Under the pieces are notes generated by a model. It saw only the letters and a list, made by a program, of their open reading frames with translations, made no database searches and was not told the DNA's origin. A program made the translations under genes and the position numbers. Below, piece by piece: positions 49,001 through 59,734 of a stretch of DNA of 64,000 nucleotides. The stretch lies in NCBI GenBank assembly GCA_002914845.1, contig JXTC01000354.1, positions 145,213 to 209,212 of the forward strand, in the 5' to 3' direction. Numbering within the stretch: the stretch's first letter is position 1; the number at the start of each line of letters is the position of its first letter. Source of the stretch: Trema orientale (lineage: Eukaryota; Streptophyta; Magnoliopsida; Rosales; Cannabaceae).

Positions 49001-49695
49001 AGGTAGGCACGGCTTACAGATTGTCGGGACTGAGCATTGTACTATGAGATTTATTAGGTGCATTACTTAGTCGGCCTGTATTGGGTAGGTATGGTTCACA
49101 TTGGCCATGTGTTTCCTTCCCGCACAGGTGGGCACGGCCTACCGACTGCCGCGATTTTGTAATGTACTCAAGGGCCCTATAAAGAAATCTTTTCTAAGAA
49201 AAGTGTATCAAAATGAAAAGTTATGAAAGAAAGAGACTACAATGGGAATTTCAATAAAGTCGATGCATGAAACACGTTCAGAGCATGCATGATCTTTACT
49301 TATTGAGCATTAGCTCATTTAGTTCCTGTGATGCAGATGAGGAGATATATGATGTATAGAGTTGCTGATTGGCTAGCACGCTTTCTTGTCGCCATGATCA
49401 TACAGATGTAGACGAGCTTGACTTGTGGACGGTGTTTTCTTTGTATTTTGTTATTCTGGTGTATTGTAAATATTATTGCTGATGGCAAGATAAACTGATA
49501 AGAAGTTTTTGGTTGTATATTTTGTAAAAACACTTTCAAAAAGTAATGCCGCGCAGTTTCTTTTGTTTTAAAGCTTGAAAAGTTTAAATTTAGCCCACCT
49601 TTTTGCAAAACTAAAAATATGGTTTATGAAAGAATAATACTTCCTAGTTTTGCTGTATATAATGATATGGTTACGCTAGGGGGTGTTATATTGAG
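46082..49695 (+). mobile_element. Solo LTR of a Ty3/gypsy-type element
   Basis: The 5-bp duplication TTGAG (46082-46086 and 49691-49695) flanks 46087-49690, which starts TGTGATGCCCAAGATTCTCAC and ends GGGGTGTTATA. The usual terminal CA has become TA. No coding sequence lies inside. It contains an internal repeat of about 125 bp with GGTAGGCACGG blocks (about 48260-48480). The stretch 47803-48488 is repeated at 48490-49175 around N at 48489, so the true length is probably near 2.9 kb. Type of ends and length suggest a Tekay/Retand-like LTR. Confidence 0.88.
47803..49175. repeat. 686-bp tandem duplicate around a single N
   Basis: 47803-48488 and 48490-49175 are equal in length and differ at about two sites (near 47940 and 48627). 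N is at 48489. This is most likely an unmerged contig overlap. Confidence 0.92.
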
Positions 49696-50030
49696 TCAAG
49701 AAGTGATAGTAAGTCTAATCGTTAGCCAACGCATGAGAGGAAGCTAACCTCTGAGGTTTGGAATCATTTTGACGCACTATCTGTTGGTGAAGACAAAAAG
49801 CAAAGGGCTAAGTGTAAGAAATGTGGTTCAGTGTATCTTTCTGACAATAAATATAGGACAGGTAACTTAAAACACCACCTTGACTCTTATTTTAGGAGAG
49901 ATACTACTGATATAGGTCAATTGATAATATCTCGTGAAATGACTCTTCATAGTCATAAAGTAGATCCTGAAAAGTTTTGTAATTTAATGACTAATGCGAT
50001 TATAAAGTAGGACTCGCCTTTTCAATTTGT
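49691..50030 (+). pseudogene. hAT transposase BED zinc-finger segment
   Basis: The frame continues directly from the target duplication. It shows a BED-type finger: SEVWNHFDAL, then CKKCG and, after 18 residues, HHLDS, where the last ligand (usually Cys or His) is uncertain. In-frame stops at about 49721 and 50008 break it. BED fingers give DNA binding to Ac-like transposases. Confidence 0.82.
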
Positions 50031-51142
50031 CGAGTATGAAGGAATTATAGCTTTATTTGACTATGTATCCTGATATAACACTAGTGTCTAGGAACACTGT
50101 GAAAGCTGATGCACTTAAAATTTACAGTAAAGAAAAGACAAGAATCAAGGGTTTGTTAGGGACTGTTCCAGGTAGAATTTGTTTTACATCTGATGAGTAG
50201 TTTTATTTGACCAATGATGGGTATATTTATCTGACTGCACACTGTATAGATACCAATTGGAAGTTGCAGAAAATAGTTTTGAACTTTAGTTTTATGCCAC
50301 CTCCACATAATGGAATAACACTATCTGAAAAAACTTTATAACATGTTTTGCGAATGGGGGGTTGAAAATAAGGTTTTTAGTGTGACTTTAGATAATGCTA
50401 CTACAAATGATGCTTGAATTGACATGTTGAAAGAACAACTACATTTGAAAGGATTTCTATTTTGCAAAGATGATTTCTTTTACATGAGGTGTTGTGCACA
50501 TATAATAAATTTGATTGTGTAAGATGGACTGAAGGAAATTGATACTTCAATTATTAAAATACATAATACTATCAAATATCTTAAGTGCTCATAAGTTAGA
50601 AAGCAAAAATTTGAAGAGTGTGTCAATTTAGTGTTAGTAGGCAATAAGAAAGGATTGTGTCAAGATGTGAGTACGAGGTGGAATTCTACCTTTCTAATGC
50701 TTAAGAGTGCTTTATGTTATTTTCGTGCTTTTCAATATTTAGAGTTGAGTGATTCAAACTATAAGCATTGTCTTTCAGTACAAGAATGGGAGAAAATTGA
50801 AAAGATTACAAAATTTTTGAAGATGATGCAACTCTTAAGTTCTCAGGCTCAAAATATCCTACAGCAAATTTATACTTTTCTGCCATTTATAAATATTATC
50901 TAACGTTAAAGCATTACAAAGAGGAGAGTAATGATAAATACATGAAGTTTATGATATCTCGCATGTGGACAAAATTTCAAAAATATTGGTCTGAGTTTAA
51001 TATGACATTGGCCATAGCATATATTTTGGATCCTCGTTACAAGTTAAAAATGGTTAAATTTGTGTATAAAAAGATTTATAGAAAGGATTTCGTAGAGCCA
51101 TTTGAGAAAGTAAAAAGAGAAATTAGAGCTTTTGTTCAATGA
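50031..51142 (+). pseudogene. hAT transposase catalytic region, heavily frameshifted
   Basis: Fragments in several frames follow the order of an Ac-type RNase H-fold transposase: GRICFTSDE, then SVTRWNSTFLML-like DVSTRWNSTFLMLKSAL (50631-50903) and TLAIAYILDPRYKLKMV (50942-51142). Many stops and shifts lie between 50340 and 50640. It is non-functional. Confidence 0.82.
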
Positions 51143-51344
51143 ATATAAATCTCAATCAGTTGCAAGTTTGGCAAGTTCTTCATAATAAACTATCTTTGTT
51201 AAACCTAAATGATGTGTGAGAAGTATCGATGATAAAGTATTTAAGGTATATGTTAGTGTTTAATAATTTATATATATTATTTTCTTAGTGCTATGCATAT
51301 TAAAATGTTTAATTATGTGTTTTTTTATTTAAGAATTTGATGAG

Positions 51345-51842
51345 ATGAATTTGGAGCTTTTTAATTCTAGTCAGAAAACACAATTGGAGCTTTACTTTGA
51401 TGAGCTAAGATTTAAAAGAAATTCAAATTTAGATATTCCTGCCTTTTGGAAATCTAATCAATTTCGTTATTCCGAGCTTTCTAAAATGGCTTGTGATGTC
51501 TTAAGTATCCCTATTTCAAAAATCCCTTCTGAATCTACCTCTAGTGTTGGTAGACATGTGCTCGATCAATATCGTAGTACACTTAAACCTACAACTATTG
51601 AAGTAATATCTGTGCAAGAGATTAGTTATATGGTGCAAAAGGTAATGTTGTACATTTTACTTTATTGTGTGATTCTTTCTTTCTACGTTAACTAAATTAA
51701 CTTCTGTGTTTTTCATGTAGTTTCTAGTCCTTTAAGTCCGACTGAAGTGATAGATGAGCTCACAAAAGATATGTGCCAACTTAACTTGTATGAAGATGAA
51801 AATGCTGCTCAAAGTTCAAGTTTTGTTGCACTTGAAAAATAA
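51345..51842 (+). pseudogene. hAT transposase C-terminal dimerisation domain
   Basis: The frame 51345-51695 shows the hAT C-terminal signature: LDIPAFWKSN, then LSKMACDVLSIPISKIPSES and the VLDQYRSTLKP segment. A GTAATG donor at about 51641 and a TTTCATGTAG acceptor at about 51719 suggest a last short intron. The tail ends at a stop near 51842, but its frame does not join cleanly. Confidence 0.85.
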
Positions 51843-52323
51843 CTTTCAAAAAAATATAATAGTTTATGATTATATGGATTGCTCTATATTTGGATTATGT
51901 TTTTAAAATCTTATTTGGACCTTTCATGCTTTGGATTATGTTTTTGGATTCTTATTTAGACTTTTTATATTTTGGATTATATTTTAAGATTCTTAATTAG
52001 ACCTTTCATGCTTTGGATTATGTTTAGATGTTGTGTATCGATCAGGTTAAAAATATAGTAAATTTATCAAACAGGTCCTAAATGTGTCAAACAGGTACTA
52101 AACGTGTCAAACGGGTTAACTTAACACGACATGACTAATTTATAAGTGGGTTAGACGGGTCGTATCGTATCAACTCGTATATAAATAAGTCGTTTTTGGG
52201 TTTTAAATTTTGACACATTTATTAAATAGGTCGTATTCATGTCAAGAATTTACCTGTAATGTATAGACCTCGACACGATACGAACCTGATACGAAGATAC
52301 GAATTGCCGCCCCTACCATATTT

Positions 52324-55300
52324 CTCTCTTTCCGTTTGCAATCCAATCTTACAATATCTAACACTATAGATCATGATCTCAAGTACACATCTTACAAAAT
52401 ACTATCAATTAATTATGTATGACAAAATCGTTTCAAATCCTCCACGGTCATGCTTTCTCCAATTTTTACATGATACTTATCCACGATATGAGCACACCTA
52501 CCAAAGCAATCATCAAGCATCTCTGGTGCATATACTCTATTGCTTCCAAATATTAGTATTTGTGCAGAGAATGTGTCTCCATCTTATGCTAAAATTAGCA
52601 TATGAATTTTAAATTTACAATATTATCAAATTATTACTTTTTTTTTCCTCTTACTTGGAGAAAGAGAGATTTGAACATAGAACCCTCAACAGTGGAAGGA
52701 TTATGCGGTTACCATATAGTAATTAGCACCTGCAACAACATCATTATTTTGCATTTTATTTTGAATTTAAAAAATCAAAATGAGTATATACATTAGAGCT
52801 TTCTTATATTTTATTGTTAATTTTGTTCATTTGTATAGAATATGAGTTATTGTAATAATTGATACGTGAATCAGAACTTTTATGATGAATAATTAGATGG
52901 TAGAAGAAGTATAGTTACATTGAAGATATTATATCTTGTAAACAAATATACTATATAAGTACAGAATAACATTTTATTACCTTATACACTTGGCTTTGAT
53001 TGGAACTTAATTGAATTTTGGTGATGGAAAATGTAAGGTAAAAAGGAAAAGGGATTTTTTTTCAAGTTTCATAAAATTTTCTTTTATTTTTATCCTTCTT
53101 ACTCCTTTTGTCATAATTCTAAATCCTTCAAAGTTACATTAAATTTTGAGGAAATTATATTTTTTTAGAATAAAGTTAGAAATTTTTCTTTTCGTATTTT
53201 TAAATTTTTTGAAAATTTCCTGAACTATTTTAGAGAAATAACACTTTTTAAAATTTTATAAAAATATCATATTTCACTAGGTAATTGATCAAATTACTTG
53301 AGGTAATTAAACTAGTTACTTCAAGTAACTCTTGATTACTCTAAGTAACTTGATTAATTATATCGAGTACCCTTAAAAAGTACTCATTTTTAAAATTAGT
53401 ATTTTTATAAATATTATTAAAAAGTGATATATTTCTAAATAAATATGTAATTCCTCAAAAATTTCAATCCAGATTTTCCATCTTTTAGACTATAAGCTGT
53501 AAAAAGCCCTTCAATTTTCCTCACACTTCCCCAAAAAAAAAAAGTGTTTATAAGAAATAGACCATATTTTCCACATCGATTTAAGAAATGGTCATGTTTC
53601 ACCCATTTAATGATATGGCCTTTTTTGTTTCCCAGACTTGCCGTTTTTCAGTATATTAATTTTATGTTTGCATATTAATCTAATGTTTATAGTAATTGAT
53701 ATAAGTATACTAATTTTATACCAATTTTCATACTGATATGTTTTGGTCCTTTTTATGAACTCAACTATTTTTTAATAGTATTTAGAAAACAGACATTTAT
53801 TAAATAAGGACCCAAAATTAGCTATCTGGCAAAGAAGCTCCAAAAAAAAAAAAAAAATCCTCGCCTTCATTAATCAAATTCAAATAAGAGAAAATAAAAT
53901 CATGCAAATTTTTTTTCTCAACTTCCCTGAAATCTGAGTTCCATACAGGCTTAAAAATTATAAGACTTATTGGTCGTATTAACTATTTCCATTTTGTGAA
54001 TTTTTTAATTTAAGTTTAAAATTAAAACCATATACATTTGTATTACATTAGAGTTTATCTAAATTATCTTTATTTTAAATCTAAAAAAAAAAATCGAAAC
54101 GATGCATCTCTCAAAAAACCCAAGTCTTCTTTCTCTCTAAAGATTCCTTCCCTTTTCTCCACCCATATACTCTGATTTCCACACCGCCCTTCTCTCGTAG
54201 ATTTTTTTCCCCTATTTTAATGATCTTTCCTTGTGTATATGAGCTTCTATTATAGAAGGCATTTTGTCTCACCTAATTTTAGATTTGCATGAGTTTTGTA
54301 ATTTTTTTTTAAATATAGAACTTTCAAGAGGCAAATCTTGAAACTTTTTTAAATGTCAATTACTACAAGAGATCTATCACAATATCAATTATAATAGCCA
54401 ACTTTAAATTCGGATGATAATATGAGAGAGCGAAAAAGAATCTCTCATAGAGCTCTATTTGTACCCGTTACCGGGTTTTGTATTTTCTACCTAATCATTA
54501 GTGGAAAATCGTTTCATGGGTTTTTTTGTTTTTATTTTTTGTTTTTTGGAATAGGTTTCATGGGTCTTATAGATATTGTATTGACTACTCCCTTCTTTAT
54601 TTTCACTTGGATATTAAACTTATTGATTAAGAAATGAATTTCTTTTGTTTAAAAAAAAAAAAAAACACGTTAAAAATCGGGTTGGCGGGTTAAGACAGGC
54701 CCAAAACTGAAGGCTAATCATGGCTTTATACATAAATGAATAAATGCCTTAATTAATGGGTTTCTTATGAGAAAGCTACACTATATGCCCTTTTTTAAGT
54801 TATGTATTAGTTAATTTTTTTTGGTTTACATCTATATCCTTATTAAGTTGCAGTGATTAGATTTTACAATTATACAATGATATAAGTTAATTTGATTTAT
54901 CTATGTACATAATTGATTTATCATCGTATATTTTATTTACTAATGTATATAATTAATTCATTGTTGTATACAATTGATTTACATAGTAGATAATTAATAA
55001 ACAATGGTATGTAACTCATTTACTGCTTATATAAGTGCCACATTGTTTTTTTTTTTAAATTCCATTTTCTCCTTCAAGTAAAATGTATGAATTAATGATA
55101 AACCAATAGTTTACCACTATTACTGATTTGATTTTTCTTTTATTAATTATATAGGATAGTAATTAAATTAATTTATTATATCTTTTATTTTTCAATATCG
55201 TTTTTGTTAAAAAAAATAATAATAATTATCCCTATGAAAACTAGTGATGTATAATTATATTAATGATATAGCAAATAAAAAAAATTATTTGAAAAAAAAA

Positions 55301-55980
55301 AATAGCATAAATTTTACAAATATGCAACAGATCAAATATGGTATTTTCCAACTTATGTCGTCCCCGATACCATGCTTCAATGGAGTTTCTAGACCCGAAC
55401 TCCATTAACCCAGTGCACCACTTTCCTCAAACTACCACTCCAGATCTCGGCCTCCTAGCCATTGTTTCGCAACTTCCAGCCATCACAAACAACTTTTAGA
55501 CCTAGGTTTATTTGGATTCATGAGTGAATTTGGGGAAGGAAGTCAAGAATTAGGGTTTGGTCATGTCAGAATTTGGAGATGAAAGGGAAAAGCAGGATTG
55601 TGCACTCTTAGTCTTAAAGGAATGTTAATCTTAAAAAAGGATATATGCGAAGGTGGGGGGGGGTTGGGGTTGAAAAAGGGTATTCCATGTTTCTTATAAA
55701 TTATAAGCTCAAAGTCCAAACAATTAAAAACTTTTGGATCAACTAATTTATTTGAAAAATACCGGATTTTATATATCAAGTAACCCAACTAGTTATCTCA
55801 AGTACTTTTGACAAAAAAAATGTAACTTGACTCATTTCTATAAGACCCTTCCGGTTCCAGTGAAAAAATCGTAATTTTCTAAATAAACTCTTAAAAGTGA
55901 TAATTTTCTAAATAGAGTTTTAAAAGTGATTTTCCTAATTAAATTTATAATATTCACAAAAAAAAAAAAAAGGTTTTTAA
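52324..55980. other. Non-coding AT-rich intergenic DNA
   Basis: No gene is supported. A 71-codon frame at 54422-54637 is hydrophobic, but its composition is that of T-rich DNA. A stretch at about 54830-55000 repeats TGTATATAATTGATTTA-like words imperfectly. Confidence 0.5.
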
Positions 55981-55984
55981 GCCT

Positions 55985-56290
55985 TAGGGAGTTTTTTCAT
56001 AAATAGTAGTTCCAAAGTATTGCTTTTCGCTTTCTATTTTACGAATATAGCAGTTTTAATAATTTTATTTCAAAAATAACTTGTGTTTAAACTCAATCAT
56101 GTAAGTGTGACTAGTTTTGGTTAGTCTTTAACTTATTGGTTTAGGTTCTATGAACAAACATCAACCAATTAGGGAAAAATTAGGGATATATTTGAAACTT
56201 TATTATAAAAAAAATATTATAAACGAAATTTTTTTAAAAAAACTGCTTAAAGCGAAAAACAATACTTATAAACTGCTAATAAGCTTTATT
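55985..56290. mobile_element. Inverted-repeat (foldback) element
   Basis: AGTATTGCTTTTCGCTT near 56018 and its near complement in AAGCGAAAAACAATACT near 56250 form the centre of imperfect inverted arms that continue with AGCAGTTTT-like words. A related half-copy lies at about 16205-16330. No target duplication was found. Confidence 0.55.
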
Positions 56291-57003
56291 TCACAATTGT
56301 TACAAAAATACAAGACTCCAAAATTTTGAAAAATTCCGAATGGCCTAATTGTTTTCAAAAATCCTAGATAGTTTACTTCAAATAACCTGACTTGGGAAAA
56401 TAAGGGCCCGTTTGGTGCCCTTTTTGAATCCCATTTTATGTTTTGAAAACCCACTTAAAAAACACGCCCAAGAAAACCTTGTTTGTTGGCCCATTTTCAA
56501 ATCTAATTTTTGAAAATTTTGCCCAAAAAAACAGAAAATAGAAAATGATATTTTCACATTTTCAAATTCGCTCAACTCTATCGTCTCTATTGGGCCGAAA
56601 ACTCTCTGGTCTTCACTCCCAGTTCCTTCACTCCCCTCTTGGAGGTCACTACCATGAACGCCTGCAAGTTCGTCAATATTGCCCTTGTAGACACAACTTG
56701 ATCAGTCATCAGCATATTTTGGTGAGGTCGAATATATGATGAAATTTTGTCCTAATTTTTATGGCCTTGCCGCTTGGTTGATTTTTAGAACTTGATTTGC
56801 AGATCTAAAGCTTCAGTTTGCACACCCATTGTTGAGTCCACCTTCACAACTTGATTTATGGCCTTGGATTTATTTTATTTTGTTGTTTGGCTTTACTTTT
56901 TTGCTAAAACCGGACTCTTTTTTTTGTTAATAAATGAGCTAAAAGTAATTGGCATGACTATTAATCATTGTTTCTTTCAAAAAACAAAAAAAAATCATTG
57001 TTA

Positions 57004-57193
57004 TATTTTTAAGGATGCGTCTACAGTAGGGGCGCCCCTAGGTAGGGCCCTGTCTATTCACTGTTGGATGGGAATCTGTATATAAATAGATTCTCCACAG
57101 ATTCCCGTTATTCTCCACAGATTCCCATCCAACGATAATTAAGACATGACCCTACGTAGGGACGCCCCTACTGTAGCCATCCCCTATTTTTAA
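57004..57193. mobile_element. Mutator-like MITE with 9-bp target-site duplication
   Basis: The 9-bp repeat TATTTTTAA (57004-57012 and 57185-57193) flanks a 172-bp element at 57013-57184. Its inverted ends share CTACAGTAGGGGCG and TAGGG. The centre holds the 15-bp word TCTCCACAGATTCCC twice. Size and organisation parallel the MITE at 1592-1775, although the end sequences differ. Confidence 0.85.
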
Positions 57194-57223
57194 ATACAAT
57201 ACCAAACACAATTTGAAATTTTT

Positions 57224-57420
57224 AAAACTTAGAACCAATAAAAAAATATCCAACCAAACGCATTTTTAAAAACAAATATTTCCTTTCAGTTTTCAAATTC
57301 TCAACTTAAATACATTTTATTTTTAAAACTCAGAACCAATAAGAAAATATCCAACCAAACGCATTTTCAGAAACAAATATTTCCTTTCAGTTTTTAAATT
57401 CTCAACTTAAATACACTTTA
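57224..57420. repeat. About 100-bp imperfect tandem pair
   Basis: Two adjacent copies start AAAACTTAGAACCAATAA and AAAACTCAGAACCAATAA and share AATATCCAACCAAACGCATT and TTCTCAACTTAAATACA, with a few substitutions. Confidence 0.85.
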
Positions 57421-57462
57421 TTCAAATCATCTATTTTCAAATCACAAACCAAACAGCCCTTA

Positions 57463-57982
57463 GATTTTAAAGTACTTTGGGAAAATTTTAGATTTTAAAG
57501 AGGTAATATAACCGGTTATTTCACTTACCTCCAGCACTAAAAAGTAATATTTTTCTAAATAAATTTGAGATTTAAAAAAAAAAAAAAAAAGAAAGAAAGA
57601 GAAATTACACCAGTCCGATTGGAATTTTTCAATGTTTTTAAAATTTTACCATTTAAAATCAAAATTTTCCCCCTAAAAAAAAAGAAAGAGACCAGCCGGC
57701 ATTTTTTGATTTTTTAAATAAACTCTCTCTTTTTTATTTAATTTAGCTTTATTTTTTCAAAAAAGGTCTTTGGATCTTTGATCATGTCATTATGTCATGC
57801 TTTCAGTTTTTAGTAGAGTACTACAGTACAACAGCCGACACAATGCTCGTTAGAGGTTTACACACCTCCAAGACTTGGCTTGGCATTTTCACAAACACCT
57901 TGAAGATCATACCTTCAACTTCGAGCGAGCCATGGCTGAGATCAAAAACTGAGTAAAGTTTCAAGAACAAACTAGTTCCAAA
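57463..57982. other. Upstream region of the PORR gene
   Basis: AT-rich with A- and T-runs up to about 57830, then more balanced. The promoter and 5' leader should lie here. No clear TATA box was picked out. Confidence 0.4.
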
Positions 57983-59338
57983 ATGAAACCCGTGAAACTT
58001 TACCGGCCTACCCTTGATGGGTTTCTTCACACGCTCGCGATAAGAAGAAATTGGCTTGAAGAATCTCTGTTCGGGACGTGTCCAAGCAGCCAGAGCCGAT
58101 TCATGACCACCAGTAAACGGGTCCAAGATCGAAGCAAGACCAAAAGAGTTCACGACCTTGAAATCGCGACCGAGAAGTGGAAGATAGCTTCCAAGGTTCT
58201 CTTCTTGATGGAGATTTTGAAGAAAGAGCCCGAAATGATAATCCCCGTGAGGTCTCTGGAACAGTATCGGAGGCAGATCAATCTCCCGAAGCCGCATAAG
58301 ATCTCTGATTTTGTACGGAAGTCGCCTAAGCTTTTTGAGCTCTACAAGGATCAAAGAGGGGTTCTGTGGTGCGGAATGACGAAGACGGCAGAGGATTTGG
58401 TTGAAGAGGAGGAGAGACTAGTCAAGGAGCACGAAGATAAGGCCGCCGAGTATGTCACCCGCTTTCTAATGATGTCAGTCGATAAACGCATTGCTTTGGA
58501 CAAAATTTCCCATTTCAGGAGAGATTTCGGCTTGCCTGTCGATTTTCGAACCGAGTGGGTTCACAAGTATCCGCAAAACTTCAAGCTGGTTAAGAACGGT
58601 GAAGGGAGTCAGTACTTGGAGCTTGTTGATTGCAATCCTGCTTGGGCAATAACAGAGTTGGAGAAGAAGGTAATGGGGATCAATGGGGTCACTGATCACA
58701 CCCCGGGATTGCTTTCACTTCCTTTTCCTTTGAAGTTTCCACCAAACTACAAGAAGGTTTATAGACATGGGGGAAAGATTGAGCATTTCCAGAAGAGGTC
58801 TTACTTGTCTCCATACGCCGACGCCAGAGGGCTTAAAGCCGGTTCGCTCGAATTCGACAAGAGGGCGGTTGCGGTTATGCACGAGCTGCTTAGCTTCACC
58901 GTTGAGAAGAGATTGATCACTACTGACCATCTTACACATTTTCGAAGGGAGCTTGTTATGCCCCAGAAGCTGATGAGACTTCTTTTGAAGCACTGTGGGA
59001 TATTTTACGTCTCGGAGAGAGGAAAGAGGTTTAGTGTGTTCTTGACGGAAGCTTATGAAGGCTCGGAGTTGAAGGAGAAAGGTCCTTGGGTTCTGTGGAA
59101 GGAGAAAGTTCAGAGCCTTACCGGTTACAGAGGAAAGAAGAAGAGGTTCGAGTGTTTCAGCGATGCGTCGGACATGGAAGAAGATGATGGCTTAGTCGAG
59201 AGCGATTCTGAAATTGAGAGCATTTGTTTGGAACTTGAGGAAGAGGAATCTGCTAGTGGTTTAGAGGATGGCTTATCTACAGATGATGCCGAAATGGAGA
59301 TTGGAGAGGTTCGCAATGCGTACAAGGAGGATGTATGA
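57983..59338 (+). CDS. PORR-domain protein, probable organellar intron-splicing factor
   Basis: This intronless gene encodes 451 residues with the plant organelle RNA recognition (PORR) domain over about residues 45-385. Conserved blocks are KVLFLMEILKKEPEMIIPVRSLEQYRR, FVRKSPKLFELY, LMMSVDKRIALDKISHFRRDFGLP, then KYPQNFKLV, MHELLSFTVEKR and the HCGIFYVSERGKRFSVFL end. Family members characterised in maize and Arabidopsis (WTF1, WTF9, RPD1) bind group II introns in plastids or mitochondria. The first 44 residues are basic and poor in acidic residues, as in a transit peptide, so organelle import is likely. The C-terminal tail (about 395-445) is very acidic. It converges with the SNM1 gene. The first in-frame ATG was taken as start. 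I cannot tell which paralogue it is. Confidence 0.92.
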   Translation: MKPVKLYRPTLDGFLHTLAIRRNWLEESLFGTCPSSQSRFMTTSKRVQDRSKTKRVHDLEIATEKWKIASKVLFLMEILKKEPEMIIPVRSLEQYRRQINLPKPHKISDFVRKSPKLFELYKDQRGVLWCGMTKTAEDLVEEEERLVKEHEDKAAEYVTRFLMMSVDKRIALDKISHFRRDFGLPVDFRTEWVHKYPQNFKLVKNGEGSQYLELVDCNPAWAITELEKKVMGINGVTDHTPGLLSLPFPLKFPPNYKKVYRHGGKIEHFQKRSYLSPYADARGLKAGSLEFDKRAVAVMHELLSFTVEKRLITTDHLTHFRRELVMPQKLMRLLLKHCGIFYVSERGKRFSVFLTEAYEGSELKEKGPWVLWKEKVQSLTGYRGKKKRFECFSDASDMEEDDGLVESDSEIESICLELEEEESASGLEDGLSTDDAEMEIGEVRNAYKEDV

Positions 59339-59734
59339 AACATCTCGATAGAGAATCTTTCCTCTACAATTGATTTTGTTATGCTAATCACATAGAATTG
59401 ATTCATGAATCATGATTTATATCCATAATTTATGTATGAAACTTAATGCGAGACACATTATTTTTCCCAGTTAAATGTTTAGGAAAGATAAAAAGAGCTC
59501 ATTGTGGACAGGAACAATCCAAAAAGCATGCCCAAGAAATCATGTGCCAAAATAAGCAATTGGGAAAGATAGGAAACATGGGCCAGTTTGATGTGTTTAA
59601 TATATATTCAGTTTTTAAATAGATTGTTGAAATTGCTCAAGCAATTTTTTCTTTTTTTTTTGAGGGAAAAATTGCTTAAGCTTTTATTACAGATATGTTA
59701 AACTACAAATTAGATGAAGCTCATGGTATACAAA
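59339..59734. other. Convergent 3' intergenic region between PORR and SNM1
   Basis: Only about 400 bp separates the two stop codons, so the 3' untranslated regions must be short or overlap. A T/A-rich stretch lies near 59640-59680. Confidence 0.6.

Larger units (their letters stand above)
42675..52323 (+). mobile_element. Long hAT transposon with nested solo LTR
   Basis: The 8-bp duplication CCATATTT (42675-42682 and 52316-52323) flanks an element at 42683-52315. Its inverted tips read TAGGGGCGGCAATATGAG and TAGGGGCGGCAATTCGTA. Just inside both ends are repeated AAACGGGTT/AACCCG motifs, like the subterminal transposase-binding repeats of Ac-type hAT elements. The transposase gene, on the plus strand, is recognisable but broken. 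A solo LTR (46087-49690) splits its N-terminal part, and about 1.3 kb (44255-45578) is a duplicate marked by N at 45579. Without these the element would be near 4.7 kb. Confidence 0.9.
56401..57462. mobile_element. TIR element with nested MITE
   Basis: The ends TAAGGGCCCGTTTGGT (56401) and the inverse of CCAAACAGCCCTTA (to 57462) are inverted repeats of the TTTGGT type common in non-autonomous plant DNA transposons. The interior includes a tandem pair of about 100 bp (57224-57420) and the MITE at 57013-57184. No target duplication was recognised. A non-AT-rich stretch at 56570-56720 may be captured host sequence, but I could not identify it. Confidence 0.65.

Noticed and set aside
54422..54637. 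71-codon hydrophobic frame, considered as an organellar insertion
   Set aside because: I recognise no chloroplast or mitochondrial gene in it, and the hydrophobicity follows from T-rich DNA.
57821..58354. 177-codon minus-strand frame opposite the PORR gene
   Set aside because: The plus-strand PORR protein explains the sequence; the antisense frame has no recognisable domain.
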